Of a stretch of DNA of 47,276 nt, positions 28,288 to 35,592 are shown one piece after another. Source of the stretch: a bacterium (GTDB lineage: Bacteria; Krumholzibacteriota; Krumholzibacteriia; LZORAL124-64-63); contig JAHJTW010000007.1 of assembly GCA_018829565.1 (NCBI GenBank), positions 1 to 47,276 on the forward strand. The letters run 5' to 3'. Each line of letters opens with the position of its first letter. The stretch's first letter is position 1. Under the pieces are notes generated by a model, which did not search any database, was not told the DNA's origin, and saw only the letters and a program-made list of their open reading frames with translations. Both the position numbers and the translations under genes were made by a program.

Positions 28288-28611
28288 CAGAAGGGGTGAG
28301 CTAACAGGGATCCTCTTTGAAGAGTTTGACGCAACAGTGAATCGTGTTTTCGGGAGGTCGGCGTCCCAACCCTCCACTGCTTACCGGCAACGGAGGGATT
28401 CTCAACAAGAAGTGCCGGCGGGATGTTTGCGAAGAGGTGGGGTCTGAGCAATTCGTCTCTGCCGACGAGAGAGAATCCAGGACGTCCCTCCCGAAACACG
28501 GGTCAGAAAAGTTGATGGATCCGGACGACGGATCCTTGGATAAGAGCCCAACCGATCTTGAAAAGGCGAGATTCAAGATCGGGTCACCGAAAGGTGGGGC
28601 TCTTTTCTTTT
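28288..28611 (+). ncRNA. Putative structured non-coding RNA (about 320 nt)
   Basis: No plausible protein is encoded, yet paired segments are abundant. CGTGTTTTCGGGAGG (about 28344-28358) pairs with CCTCCCGAAACACG (about 28487-28500), 14 pairs with one bulge, closing a domain. Inside are GGATTCTC (about 28395-28402) with GAGAATCC (about 28472-28479), CCCTCC with GGAGGG, and TCGTC with GACGA. After the domain, GGATCCG-GACGA-CGGATCC forms a perfect hairpin. The 3' end is a three-way junction terminator: AAGAGCCC (28542-28549) with GGGCTCTT (28597-28604), enclosing an 11-base stem CCGATCTTGAA/TTCAAGATCGG and a CACC-GAAA-GGTG tetraloop hairpin, then TTTTCTTTT. It does not show the conserved cores of tmRNA, RNase P, SRP or 6S RNA. 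Ten GGA triplets, five as ANGGA, occur. Confidence 0.65.
28542..28611 (+). terminator. Three-way-junction intrinsic terminator of the ncRNA
   Basis: An eight-base outer stem AAGAGCCC/GGGCTCTT, an 11-base inner stem (28552-28562 with 28572-28582) and a GAAA tetraloop hairpin (28585-28596), followed by TTTTCTTTT. All stems are perfectly paired. Confidence 0.75.
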
Positions 28612-28840
28612 GTTGTGTCACCGTCTCATTTTGGGGAAATTGTCCTCCAAATTCCCCTGAATTCTCCGGCCACGGCCCGGTTTCCCACGCCCAGGTGTAC
28701 CCCGTATCCCATCCCGAATTTTCCTTACGACGGCCGGCCGGTTGACTAACTTGTTGTCGTCTGATGACTTGGGGCTTGGCGGGGCGACCTGGTTTCCTGA
28801 ACTGGGAGGCCGGTTTCAGATGAACATGTTATCCGTGAGG
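28612..28840 (+). other. Non-coding stretch between ncRNA terminator and lipoprotein promoter
   Basis: About 230 bases with no convincing gene. TTGACT at 28742 lies about 100 bases before the GG of the next sigma-54 element, as TTGACA at 28163 does for the ncRNA element; these may be activator sites. Confidence 0.5.
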
Positions 28841-28857
28841 CTGGCACGGAGCCTGCG
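28841..28857 (+). promoter_or_regulatory. Strong candidate sigma-54 promoter for the lipoprotein operon
   Basis: CTGGCACG-GAGC-CTGCG: the -24 element is perfect, GG (28843-28844), ten bases, GC (28855-28856); 11 of 13 fixed positions of YTGGCACGN4TTGCW match. The predicted start near 28868 leaves a 37-base leader with an AGGAGG site. Confidence 0.65.
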
Positions 28858-28904
28858 TAGGAAGGGGTGATCCCCCCCCAGGGAATGCGCACAGGAGGTT
28901 GGGC

Positions 28905-29957
28905 ATGATCAGCAGAGCAGAAGAAGGACGGACATTCGGCTTCCGGCGGTGCGGGAGGAGCCCTGTCTACCGTCGCGGAGTCCAGGGCGCCAAGGCCGCC
29001 CTCCTCCTCGGGCTGCTCGTGGCCCTTGCTGCCGCCACGGGATGCAACGACGAGGATTGCGTCAACTGCATCCAGCTCGAGCCTCCGGTCGTCCCCACGG
29101 GCGTCCACAGCATCAGCGGGGACAATTACGTCATCGTCCAGTGGTACGACATCGCCTATTCGCCCTATGACGGGCGCTACAACGACAACGTCGTCAAGTA
29201 TCTCATCTATTCCCGTGATTTCATCGAGGGCGATCAGTACGACCCCGACCGCACCTTCACCCTCTGGGGGGAGGTCGCCTGGGACGAGAACTTCGATCCC
29301 ACCACCGGCCTGCACTGGTTCTATGACGAGGACGCCCTGAACGGCAGCCAGTACGAATACGCCGTTTCCGCGGTGAACGCCGCCGGCATGGAGAGCGCGC
29401 TGAGTTTCGAGTTCGTCGCGGACGCGCCCCTGCCCCAGGGAGTCGATGATGACGCGGTGGAGATCTTCGATTCGATCAACGGGTCCTACACCGCCCTGGG
29501 CGGCTTCGATTTCAGCCGCGCGGCCCAGTTCCCCGGCGATCAGTACGCCGGGCGCGTCGATCCCAACGTCCCGGCCTCCACCGCCGACATCCGGGTGTTC
29601 TTCGAGGGCACCGTCCCCATGGTCGAGACCACCTCGCCGAACGTCCTTATCCAGGACGCCGGCAACCCCCAGGGGCCGGCCGGGTTGTACTGGTGGGAGC
29701 GAGTGTCCTGGGCCCCGGCCGAGGGCTATTCCCACACCGGACGCATGGAACTGACCCTGGACCACATCTACGTGGTCGAGATCTACGATCCGGCCACCCA
29801 GACCCTCCACTACGCCAAGCTGGGCGTGGTGGACGTTGCTGCGACCCAGTACGTGAAGATCTTCTGGGCCTATCAGCTGATTCCCAATCTTCCCGAACTC
29901 AAGGCGCCCGAGGTGCCGGTTCAGGCGTCCCTCAAGCCCGGCATGATCCGTCTGTAG
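28905..29957 (+). CDS. Lipoprotein with fibronectin-III-like domain
   Basis: A 350-residue protein exported as a lipoprotein: after a basic N-terminus the hydrophobic stretch AALLLGLLVALAAATGC ends in Cys47. Cys52 and Cys55 (DEDCVNC) follow closely. Residues about 65-150 look like a fibronectin type III domain (GVHSISGDNYVIVQWYDIAY, and YEYAVSAVNAAGMES), and the remainder is beta-rich. The TTG at 28899 is in frame, but ATG 28905 has AGGAGG six bases upstream and is chosen. It is 25 bases from the DUF4384 gene. I cannot name a specific function; a surface-displayed binding or structural role fits. Confidence 0.75.
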   Translation: MISRAEEGRTFGFRRCGRSPVYRRGVQGAKAALLLGLLVALAAATGCNDEDCVNCIQLEPPVVPTGVHSISGDNYVIVQWYDIAYSPYDGRYNDNVVKYLIYSRDFIEGDQYDPDRTFTLWGEVAWDENFDPTTGLHWFYDEDALNGSQYEYAVSAVNAAGMESALSFEFVADAPLPQGVDDDAVEIFDSINGSYTALGGFDFSRAAQFPGDQYAGRVDPNVPASTADIRVFFEGTVPMVETTSPNVLIQDAGNPQGPAGLYWWERVSWAPAEGYSHTGRMELTLDHIYVVEIYDPATQTLHYAKLGVVDVAATQYVKIFWAYQLIPNLPELKAPEVPVQASLKPGMIRL

Positions 29958-29982
29958 GCGCCGGGGACAGGAGAGAAGAACC

Positions 29983-31767
29983 ATGAAGACCCTGAAGAAC
30001 AAAGCAGCCCCGGCAGCGCTGGCCTTGGCCCTGGCGCTGCTGACGGTGGCGCCGGCGGCGGCTCAGGAAGCGGGGGCCAAGGGATTCGATTTCGACCAGG
30101 TCGGCCTGCGGGCCGCCGTGTGGCTGGACAAGGGGCCCGACGAGGTCTACCAGCGCGGCGATCGGCTGAAGGTCGGCTTCCAGGTCAACGAGGACGCCTA
30201 CGCCGTCGTCTACCGCATCGACACCGAAGGCGGGGTGACTGTTCTCTGGCCCCGGTCCCGGCTGGACGACGGTTTCGTCTTCGCGGGTCACGAGTACAAA
30301 CTGCCCGTGGGCGGGGCCGCCCAGATCTTCGCGGGCAACGTCGAGGGCGAGGGATTCGTCCAGGTCCTGGCGTCGCGTTATCCCTTCGACCTGCGGGCGC
30401 TCGAGATCGACTTCCACCACGAGGTAAGGGACGGTCGGTTCGATTTCTACGTCGCCGGCGATCCCTTCCTGGCCATGAACGAGGTCAACTACGCCATCAC
30501 CGGTCTGGAGGATTCCGAGGATTACGTGGTGACCAACTACGCGAGTTACTACGTCCACCGGAAGGTCGACCATCCCAGATACCTGTGCAACCAGTGCCAC
30601 CTGGACGACGAGGTCGTCTACGACCCCTATGACGATCACTGCACCCTGGAGATCACGTACGATTACGGCTGGGGCAACAACTGGTACGACCACCACGGCT
30701 ACTATCCGGTCTACTACCAGCCCGTCTACGTGTACGTCGATCCCTGGACCTACCGTCCCTGGGTGAACTTCTGGTACTGGCCCCACTACACCTGCGGACC
30801 CTACTACGGTTACTCCTGGCATTCCACCTGCTGGGCCTGGAGCGACTCCCCCTACTACTGGGGCGACGTCTACTACGGGTACGACGGAGGCCGAAACCGC
30901 TACCGTCCGCTGACCCCGTACGACGGCGACCGCACCGCGCGCAAGACCCGTGAATACGCCCGGGCGACACCCCTGGTGGGCGCCGAGGGGCCGGGGGAAG
31001 ATCAGCGGCAGGCCATGAGGACCCGGACCCCGCTGCGTCCCACGGACGTCCAGCGGACGCGGGGCGCCGATCCCACCGGCGGGAGTCGGGTGGCCGGCTC
31101 CTTCGTGGGACAGGATCCCGCGCCCCGGTCGCGGCCCGTGATCGAGACGTCCTCCAGGGACGGATCGGCGGCCGGACTTCGCATCCGGGAGCCGAACAAG
31201 CCCGCCGGTGTGGACGCTCCCCGGACGCGCGAGGACTACCGCCACCGGGCCGCCGGAGACGGCGAGCAGCCGGCCCTTTCGCCGGTGACGCGCACCCGCA
31301 CGCCTGACCGCGCGGGCGGCGCCAGGGTCGCTCCCGGGGTTGACCGGGCAGCCAAACCGGCCCAGCCCGGCGACCGGACCATCAAACCGGTGGAACCGCG
31401 CAAGAAGGGCACCAGGATCTGGAACTCCAGTCCAGGATCCACCGATCGGGGGACCCGATCTCCCCAGGTTGCGCCCCGCCGACAGGATTCCGGCAGCCGT
31501 TCCGAGCCCCGGGTCCAGCCCCGCCAGGAGCGGGGAGGCGACAGGCCCGTGGTCAAGCCTCGCAGCGATTCCTCGAGTCGCACGAAGGACCGCGGCTCCA
31601 GCACGCCCAAGGTGGACAACAGCCGGTCCCGGGGCGGCGACTCGAGCAGCGGATCCTCTCGCGGCGGCGGATCGAGCGGCGGGTCCCGCAGCGGCGGGGG
31701 TTCCGGGTCCAGCAGGGGCGGCAGCCGCTCCAGCGATTCCTCAGGGGGTAGGCAGCGTTCCCCCTGA
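29983..31767 (+). CDS. Secreted DUF4384-like protein with CxxCH motif, Tyr/Trp-rich core and Ser/Arg/Gly tail
   Basis: A 594-residue exported protein. Signal peptide 1-28 (ending AAAQ); DUF4384-like domain about 40-135 (AVWLDKGPDEVYQRGDRLKV, VYRIDTEGGVTVLWPRS), a fold often at the surface or tied to kinase and secretion systems. Residues 202-206 are CNQCH, a c-type-heme-like motif, and the region 225-300 is extremely Tyr/Trp-rich with additional cysteines. The last 280 residues are Arg/Pro/Ser/Gly-rich and end in Ser/Gly/Arg repeats, likely disordered. The RBS is GGAGAG. It is the second gene of the sigma-54-linked operon. The combination is unfamiliar to me; CxxCH may be a metal or disulfide site instead of heme. 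Confidence 0.75.
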   Translation: MKTLKNKAAPAALALALALLTVAPAAAQEAGAKGFDFDQVGLRAAVWLDKGPDEVYQRGDRLKVGFQVNEDAYAVVYRIDTEGGVTVLWPRSRLDDGFVFAGHEYKLPVGGAAQIFAGNVEGEGFVQVLASRYPFDLRALEIDFHHEVRDGRFDFYVAGDPFLAMNEVNYAITGLEDSEDYVVTNYASYYVHRKVDHPRYLCNQCHLDDEVVYDPYDDHCTLEITYDYGWGNNWYDHHGYYPVYYQPVYVYVDPWTYRPWVNFWYWPHYTCGPYYGYSWHSTCWAWSDSPYYWGDVYYGYDGGRNRYRPLTPYDGDRTARKTREYARATPLVGAEGPGEDQRQAMRTRTPLRPTDVQRTRGADPTGGSRVAGSFVGQDPAPRSRPVIETSSRDGSAAGLRIREPNKPAGVDAPRTREDYRHRAAGDGEQPALSPVTRTRTPDRAGGARVAPGVDRAAKPAQPGDRTIKPVEPRKKGTRIWNSSPGSTDRGTRSPQVAPRRQDSGSRSEPRVQPRQERGGDRPVVKPRSDSSSRTKDRGSSTPKVDNSRSRGGDSSSGSSRGGGSSGGSRSGGGSGSSRGGSRSSDSSGGRQRSP

Positions 31768-31772
31768 GGGGA

Positions 31773-31911
31773 CCGCATGGACGGTGACAGGCTTTGTGTT
31801 GGTGGTTTCCCCCCATCACCCGTCGGCCGGAGAGCCATCGGATTCTCGGAAAGGTTGGCAGCCAATCGGGAAGGATGACGACCCGACAGGACGGGGACAC
31901 CGACACATGGG
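31773..31911 (+). ncRNA. Structured 3' region of the DUF4384 transcript (possible sRNA)
   Basis: Several adjacent hairpins: GACGGTGA (about 31779-31788) with an imperfect TCACCCGTC partner, GGTTGG-CAG-CCAATC (31853-31867) and CGGG/CCCG (31867-31870 with 31882-31885). No gene is seen. It leads into the terminator that follows and could be a processed 3'-end RNA; it is not clearly related to the RNA at 28288. Confidence 0.3.
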
Positions 31912-31974
31912 AGAGAGCCCGGCGAGGGAATGTCGATCAGGGGTGACAGGTACCGCGTTGGGCTCTCTTTTTTT
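31912..31974 (+). terminator. Intrinsic terminator after the DUF4384 gene
   Basis: AGAGAGCCC (31912-31920) pairs with GGGCTCTCT (31960-31968) and runs into a seven-T tract (31968-31974). The 39-base loop is unusually long. Its stem resembles the outer stem of the ncRNA terminator at 28542 (AAGAGCCC/GGGCTCTT). Confidence 0.75.
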
Positions 31975-32017
31975 CCACGAACCACAATCCGCAGGCCGGA
32001 TTCCCCGCTACCAGCAA

Positions 32018-32046
32018 TTGACCGAAGGGTAACGGGTTTCTATAAT
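32018..32046 (+). promoter_or_regulatory. Sigma-70 promoter for the M6-like gene
   Basis: TTGACC (32018-32023), 17 bases, and a perfect TATAAT (32041-32046). The -10 contains the in-frame ATG at 32045, which therefore cannot be the start; the ATG at 32117 is used instead. Confidence 0.75.
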
Positions 32047-32116
32047 GCCGGCTCAGCGGACACCCGAAGAGACATCGCGATCACGCCCTGGGGGCGTTCC
32101 GAAAGGCCCTGGATCC

Positions 32117-35100
32117 ATGCCGGCTCCCTCCAACCGCAATCCCCTCGGCGCCATCCTGGTGTTGGGCCTGTTCCTGTCGGCGGCCCTGGCGGCGGCCGCG
32201 CCAGGGGACTCCCCCGGCCATCCCCTCATGCAGGACCCGAGCCTGCCCGCTCCGGTGTACGAGGCCCTGCTGGAATCCTCGGGGCCCCTGCGCAACCAGG
32301 TCGCCGGAGCAGCGTCCCGCCGGCTGGCGGGCGAAAAGGCCCCCGACGCGATCCACGCCATCGTCCTGATGTGCGACTTCTCCGACAGCCTGTTGCTGGG
32401 GAGGTTCGGCCTGGTGGAAGGGGACTTCCCCGAACCTCGCCAGACCGAGATCTACTACGCAGCCCACGATTCCCTCTTCTTCCACAACCTGCTCGGCGAC
32501 GTCGCCCGCTATTTTGAAGCGGTCAGCGGCGGCCGCTTCACCTTCGACTTCACGATCTGGTCCCACCCGGTGAACCTGCCGCAAGGCATGGCGTTCTACG
32601 GCAACCACCCCACCGAGGGGGAACAGCCCTTCCTGCTGGTGTCCGAGGTCGTGGCGGCGCTCGACGGGGACATCGATTTCAGCCCCTACGACACGGTCAT
32701 CCTGATCCACGCGGGCGCGGGGGAGGAGACCGACATCCTGGGCGACAGCCCGGAGCAGATCTACAGCACCTACCTCGATCCGGACGACTTCCGGAGTGCG
32801 GTCGAGGACGGCCTGCTGGAGCAGCCCTTCCTGGCCGGCGGGGATTTCGGGGGCGAGCGCGGACTCGACCACGTCCTCATCCTGCCCGAGACCGAGTACC
32901 AGGATCCCGTCGGAGGCTACGGGGGCTTCTTCGGCAGCCTGGGAGTCTACTGTTTCGAGGTGGGACTGCGCCTGGGCATGCTTTCCCTGAGCGATTTCAC
33001 CCCCGCCGGCCGGCCAGACAGCCAGGGCATCGGGGAGTTCGGCCTGATGGGCTACGGGCTGTTCGTCGGCCTGGGCTGGATTCCCCCCCAGCCCATCGCC
33101 TTCAACAAGATGCTCATGGGCTGGCTGGATCCCTTCGAGGTCGATCCGGGCGTCTACGCCGCCCATGAACTCGCCCCGGCCGGAAATCCCGCCGATCCGC
33201 TGGCGTGCGCCCGCGTCGACGTGAACGGCCAGGAGTACTGGCTGCTGGAATACCGCCTTCAGGATCCAGACGGCAACGGGATCTTCTCCTTCGCTGACGA
33301 CAAGAACGGCGACGGCATCCCCAACTTCTGGGACGCCAGCAATCCGCCCTACCACTTCCCGGCAGGTTTCTTCGACGCCTCCGAGGACAGCGTCGAGGCA
33401 CTGACCGGCGCGGAGTGGGATTTCTTCATGAGCGAAAACTCCGCGCGCGAGGAGGGGGTCAAGGGCGCAGGCAGCGGGGTCTACATCTGGCACGTGGACG
33501 AGGGTGTCATCCGGGACGTCTTCGGCGGTCCGAATCTCTACAACGCCGACCCCGCCCACAAGGCGGTCGATCTGGAAGAGGCCGACGGCATCCAGGACCT
33601 CGATTCGGGTATCCCCTCGGAGTACATCCTCGGAGGCGACGACGACAGCTTCCGGGGAGAGGGTGCCGCCGAATTCACCCCCTTCACCCGGCCGAACACC
33701 GATACCGCGTCGGGAGCGGCGACGGGCATCCGGTTCCTCGACTTCGGCGACGTCCTGCTGGACGATCGCGGCTACATCCTCTACGTGGACGGAGCGGACA
33801 CCCTCTGGGGCAAGACCTACGCCGACCGGGTGGGCTTCACCGTCATGACCTCCGGAGCGGGAAGCGAGGGGCCGGCGCTCGGCGCCCGCCGCACCCTGCC
33901 CGAAGGCGTCGACCTGCGCGGGGGGCACGTGCTGGTGGGCGACCTCGACGGCGGCGACACCACCGACGAGATCATCCTGACCGGCGCCGCGGGTGAGATC
34001 TTCGTCCTGGACGGCAATCTGGACGAGTACCTCGATCACGACGGCGACCCCGGAACGCTCGAGCCCTTCGCCGTGGGAACCCTGGGCGGGGAACCGGTGA
34101 GATGGAATCCGCCGGCGGCTCTGGGCGACATCGACGCCGACGGCCGGCCGGAGATCGTCTTGACGGCGGCCAACGGCATCTACGCCTTCAACGCCGACGG
34201 TTCGCCCGTCAGCGACGACACGGGCGGCAGCTTCGGCCTCCTGCAGGAACTTCCGGGGGTGTGCCGTCTGCCGGTCGTCCTTGATCCCGGCCTGGGTTCA
34301 TCCTACCTCCCTGCGGTGGTTCGGCCCGTCGACATGATCGTGGTGGTCGAAGCCGGCGGTTATTCCCTGCGGAGGTACGCCGTCGGCGTCCCCGGCTTCC
34401 AGCAGATCGAATGGGAGGGGAGCGTCCCGTCGTCGCGTCCTGTCATGGGAGCGGAGGGTGTTTTCTTCCTCGCCTGCGGGGACACCTCCGGTCAAGGCGA
34501 CCACCGGCTGGAGATCTGGGGTCCCGACGTCCTCGTCCAGGGCGAACCTCCCCTGCACGTCACCCTCCCGCTGGGAATCCTGCCGGGGCCCGGCCTGGTC
34601 CTGGCAGGCAGCCTGGGGGACGATCCCGGGGATCCCACCCTGGCCCTCATGGTTCCCGGTGAATCCGGGGCCGGGCAGACCATCTTCGTGGATGGGATGG
34701 GGAACGAGTTGCGGGAACCCATCCTCTGGTCCGACCGCATCGCTGTCGCATCGCCCCTGGCTCCCGGCGGCGCCTTCCTGGGCCCAGACTTCCTGGGGCG
34801 CGTGGGCCACTTCGGCGACTGGCAGGACGGCTGGCCTCGCAGGGGCGGCGGCGCGGGGGACAATCCCCACCCCGGCGGCCCCCTGGTCTGCCGCATCCCG
34901 GCCTCCGACCTGCCTCTGCACCAGTACATCTTTCCCCTGGAGGACGGGCGCATCATGGCGCGCGGGACCATGGGCGAGGAGATCCCCGGCTGGCCGCTGG
35001 CCGGTCCGGGGACCTGCGCCGGCACGCCGGCCCTGGGCAACCTGGGCGGAGAGGAGGGCTCCGACCTGGTGGCGATCGGGACCTTCGACCGCATCACGGG

Positions 35101-35557
35101 CCTCGATCTCGGCCAGGGGCGCCTGGACGGGATTCCGGTGTCCACGGTGATGGTCTGGAACGACGTGGCGGAACCCGATCCGGTCTGGCCCATGGACGGC
35201 GGGAACATCTGGCGCAACGGCGCCTACGACACCGCCGGCTGGAACACCTTGCCGGAACCTGCGCCCGGCACGGGGCTGGTCTCGGGCAGCCACCTGGTCA
35301 CGCCCAACCCCCTCCACGGCGGCCCCCTGTTCGTCCGGGGCCTGCTGCGCTCGCCCGGGAAGGCGCGGGCTGCCGTCTATACCGTCGAAGGGGAGCGGGT
35401 GGCGTCCACCGGCTGGCGGGAGGTCTCGTACGGCGATCCCTTCACGCTGGAATTGGGGCTGGACGGCGTGGTGACGGGCATGTATCTCTGCAGGCTCGAG
35501 GTCGAAACCGGCGGGAAAATGGATTACAGTGTGAGGACGTTCGCGGTGGTCCGCTGA
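32117..35557 (+). CDS. Secreted M6 metalloprotease-like protein with lost HExxH, FG-GAP and C-terminal sorting-like domain
   Basis: A 1,146-residue exported protein. Signal peptide about 8-27 (LVLGLFLSAALAAAA). The region to about 420 follows the M6 (immune inhibitor A-like) peptidase fold: ARYFEAVSGGRFTFDFTIW, LDHVLILPETEYQ and SQGIGEFGLMGYGL match the family, but the zinc motif HExxH reads FEVGL (280-284), so both histidines are lost and it should be inactive. FG-GAP-like repeats lie about 600-680 (LVGDLDGGDTTDEIILTG, LGDIDADGRPEIVLTAANG). The last 75 residues resemble a FlgD-Ig or type 9 secretion sorting domain. RBS AAAGG lies about ten bases before ATG 32117. A PorV-like gene follows. 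Confidence 0.82.
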   Translation: MPAPSNRNPLGAILVLGLFLSAALAAAAPGDSPGHPLMQDPSLPAPVYEALLESSGPLRNQVAGAASRRLAGEKAPDAIHAIVLMCDFSDSLLLGRFGLVEGDFPEPRQTEIYYAAHDSLFFHNLLGDVARYFEAVSGGRFTFDFTIWSHPVNLPQGMAFYGNHPTEGEQPFLLVSEVVAALDGDIDFSPYDTVILIHAGAGEETDILGDSPEQIYSTYLDPDDFRSAVEDGLLEQPFLAGGDFGGERGLDHVLILPETEYQDPVGGYGGFFGSLGVYCFEVGLRLGMLSLSDFTPAGRPDSQGIGEFGLMGYGLFVGLGWIPPQPIAFNKMLMGWLDPFEVDPGVYAAHELAPAGNPADPLACARVDVNGQEYWLLEYRLQDPDGNGIFSFADDKNGDGIPNFWDASNPPYHFPAGFFDASEDSVEALTGAEWDFFMSENSAREEGVKGAGSGVYIWHVDEGVIRDVFGGPNLYNADPAHKAVDLEEADGIQDLDSGIPSEYILGGDDDSFRGEGAAEFTPFTRPNTDTASGAATGIRFLDFGDVLLDDRGYILYVDGADTLWGKTYADRVGFTVMTSGAGSEGPALGARRTLPEGVDLRGGHVLVGDLDGGDTTDEIILTGAAGEIFVLDGNLDEYLDHDGDPGTLEPFAVGTLGGEPVRWNPPAALGDIDADGRPEIVLTAANGIYAFNADGSPVSDDTGGSFGLLQELPGVCRLPVVLDPGLGSSYLPAVVRPVDMIVVVEAGGYSLRRYAVGVPGFQQIEWEGSVPSSRPVMGAEGVFFLACGDTSGQGDHRLEIWGPDVLVQGEPPLHVTLPLGILPGPGLVLAGSLGDDPGDPTLALMVPGESGAGQTIFVDGMGNELREPILWSDRIAVASPLAPGGAFLGPDFLGRVGHFGDWQDGWPRRGGGAGDNPHPGGPLVCRIPASDLPLHQYIFPLEDGRIMARGTMGEEIPGWPLAGPGTCAGTPALGNLGGEEGSDLVAIGTFDRITGLDLGQGRLDGIPVSTVMVWNDVAEPDPVWPMDGGNIWRNGAYDTAGWNTLPEPAPGTGLVSGSHLVTPNPLHGGPLFVRGLLRSPGKARAAVYTVEGERVASTGWREVSYGDPFTLELGLDGVVTGMYLCRLEVETGGKMDYSVRTFAVVR

Positions 35558-35592
35558 GGCGGCCTGAACCGGCAGGAGAGGAAAGGGAACCC

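Noticed and set aside
28313-28335. TTTGAAGAGTTTGA resembling the 5' end of 16S rRNA
   Set aside because: Only about 14 bases match and the following sequence has no 16S features; chance similarity.
28242-28621. Minus-strand frames of 85 and 106 codons across the ncRNA
   Set aside because: No ribosome-binding sites or protein-like patterns; the sequence is explained by RNA pairing.
31777-31793. GG-N10-GC element after the DUF4384 gene
   Set aside because: Only 7 of 13 consensus positions match; such matches are expected by chance in GC-rich DNA.
32045-32047. ATG as start of the M6-like gene
   Set aside because: It lies within the TATAAT -10 box and would not be in the mRNA.
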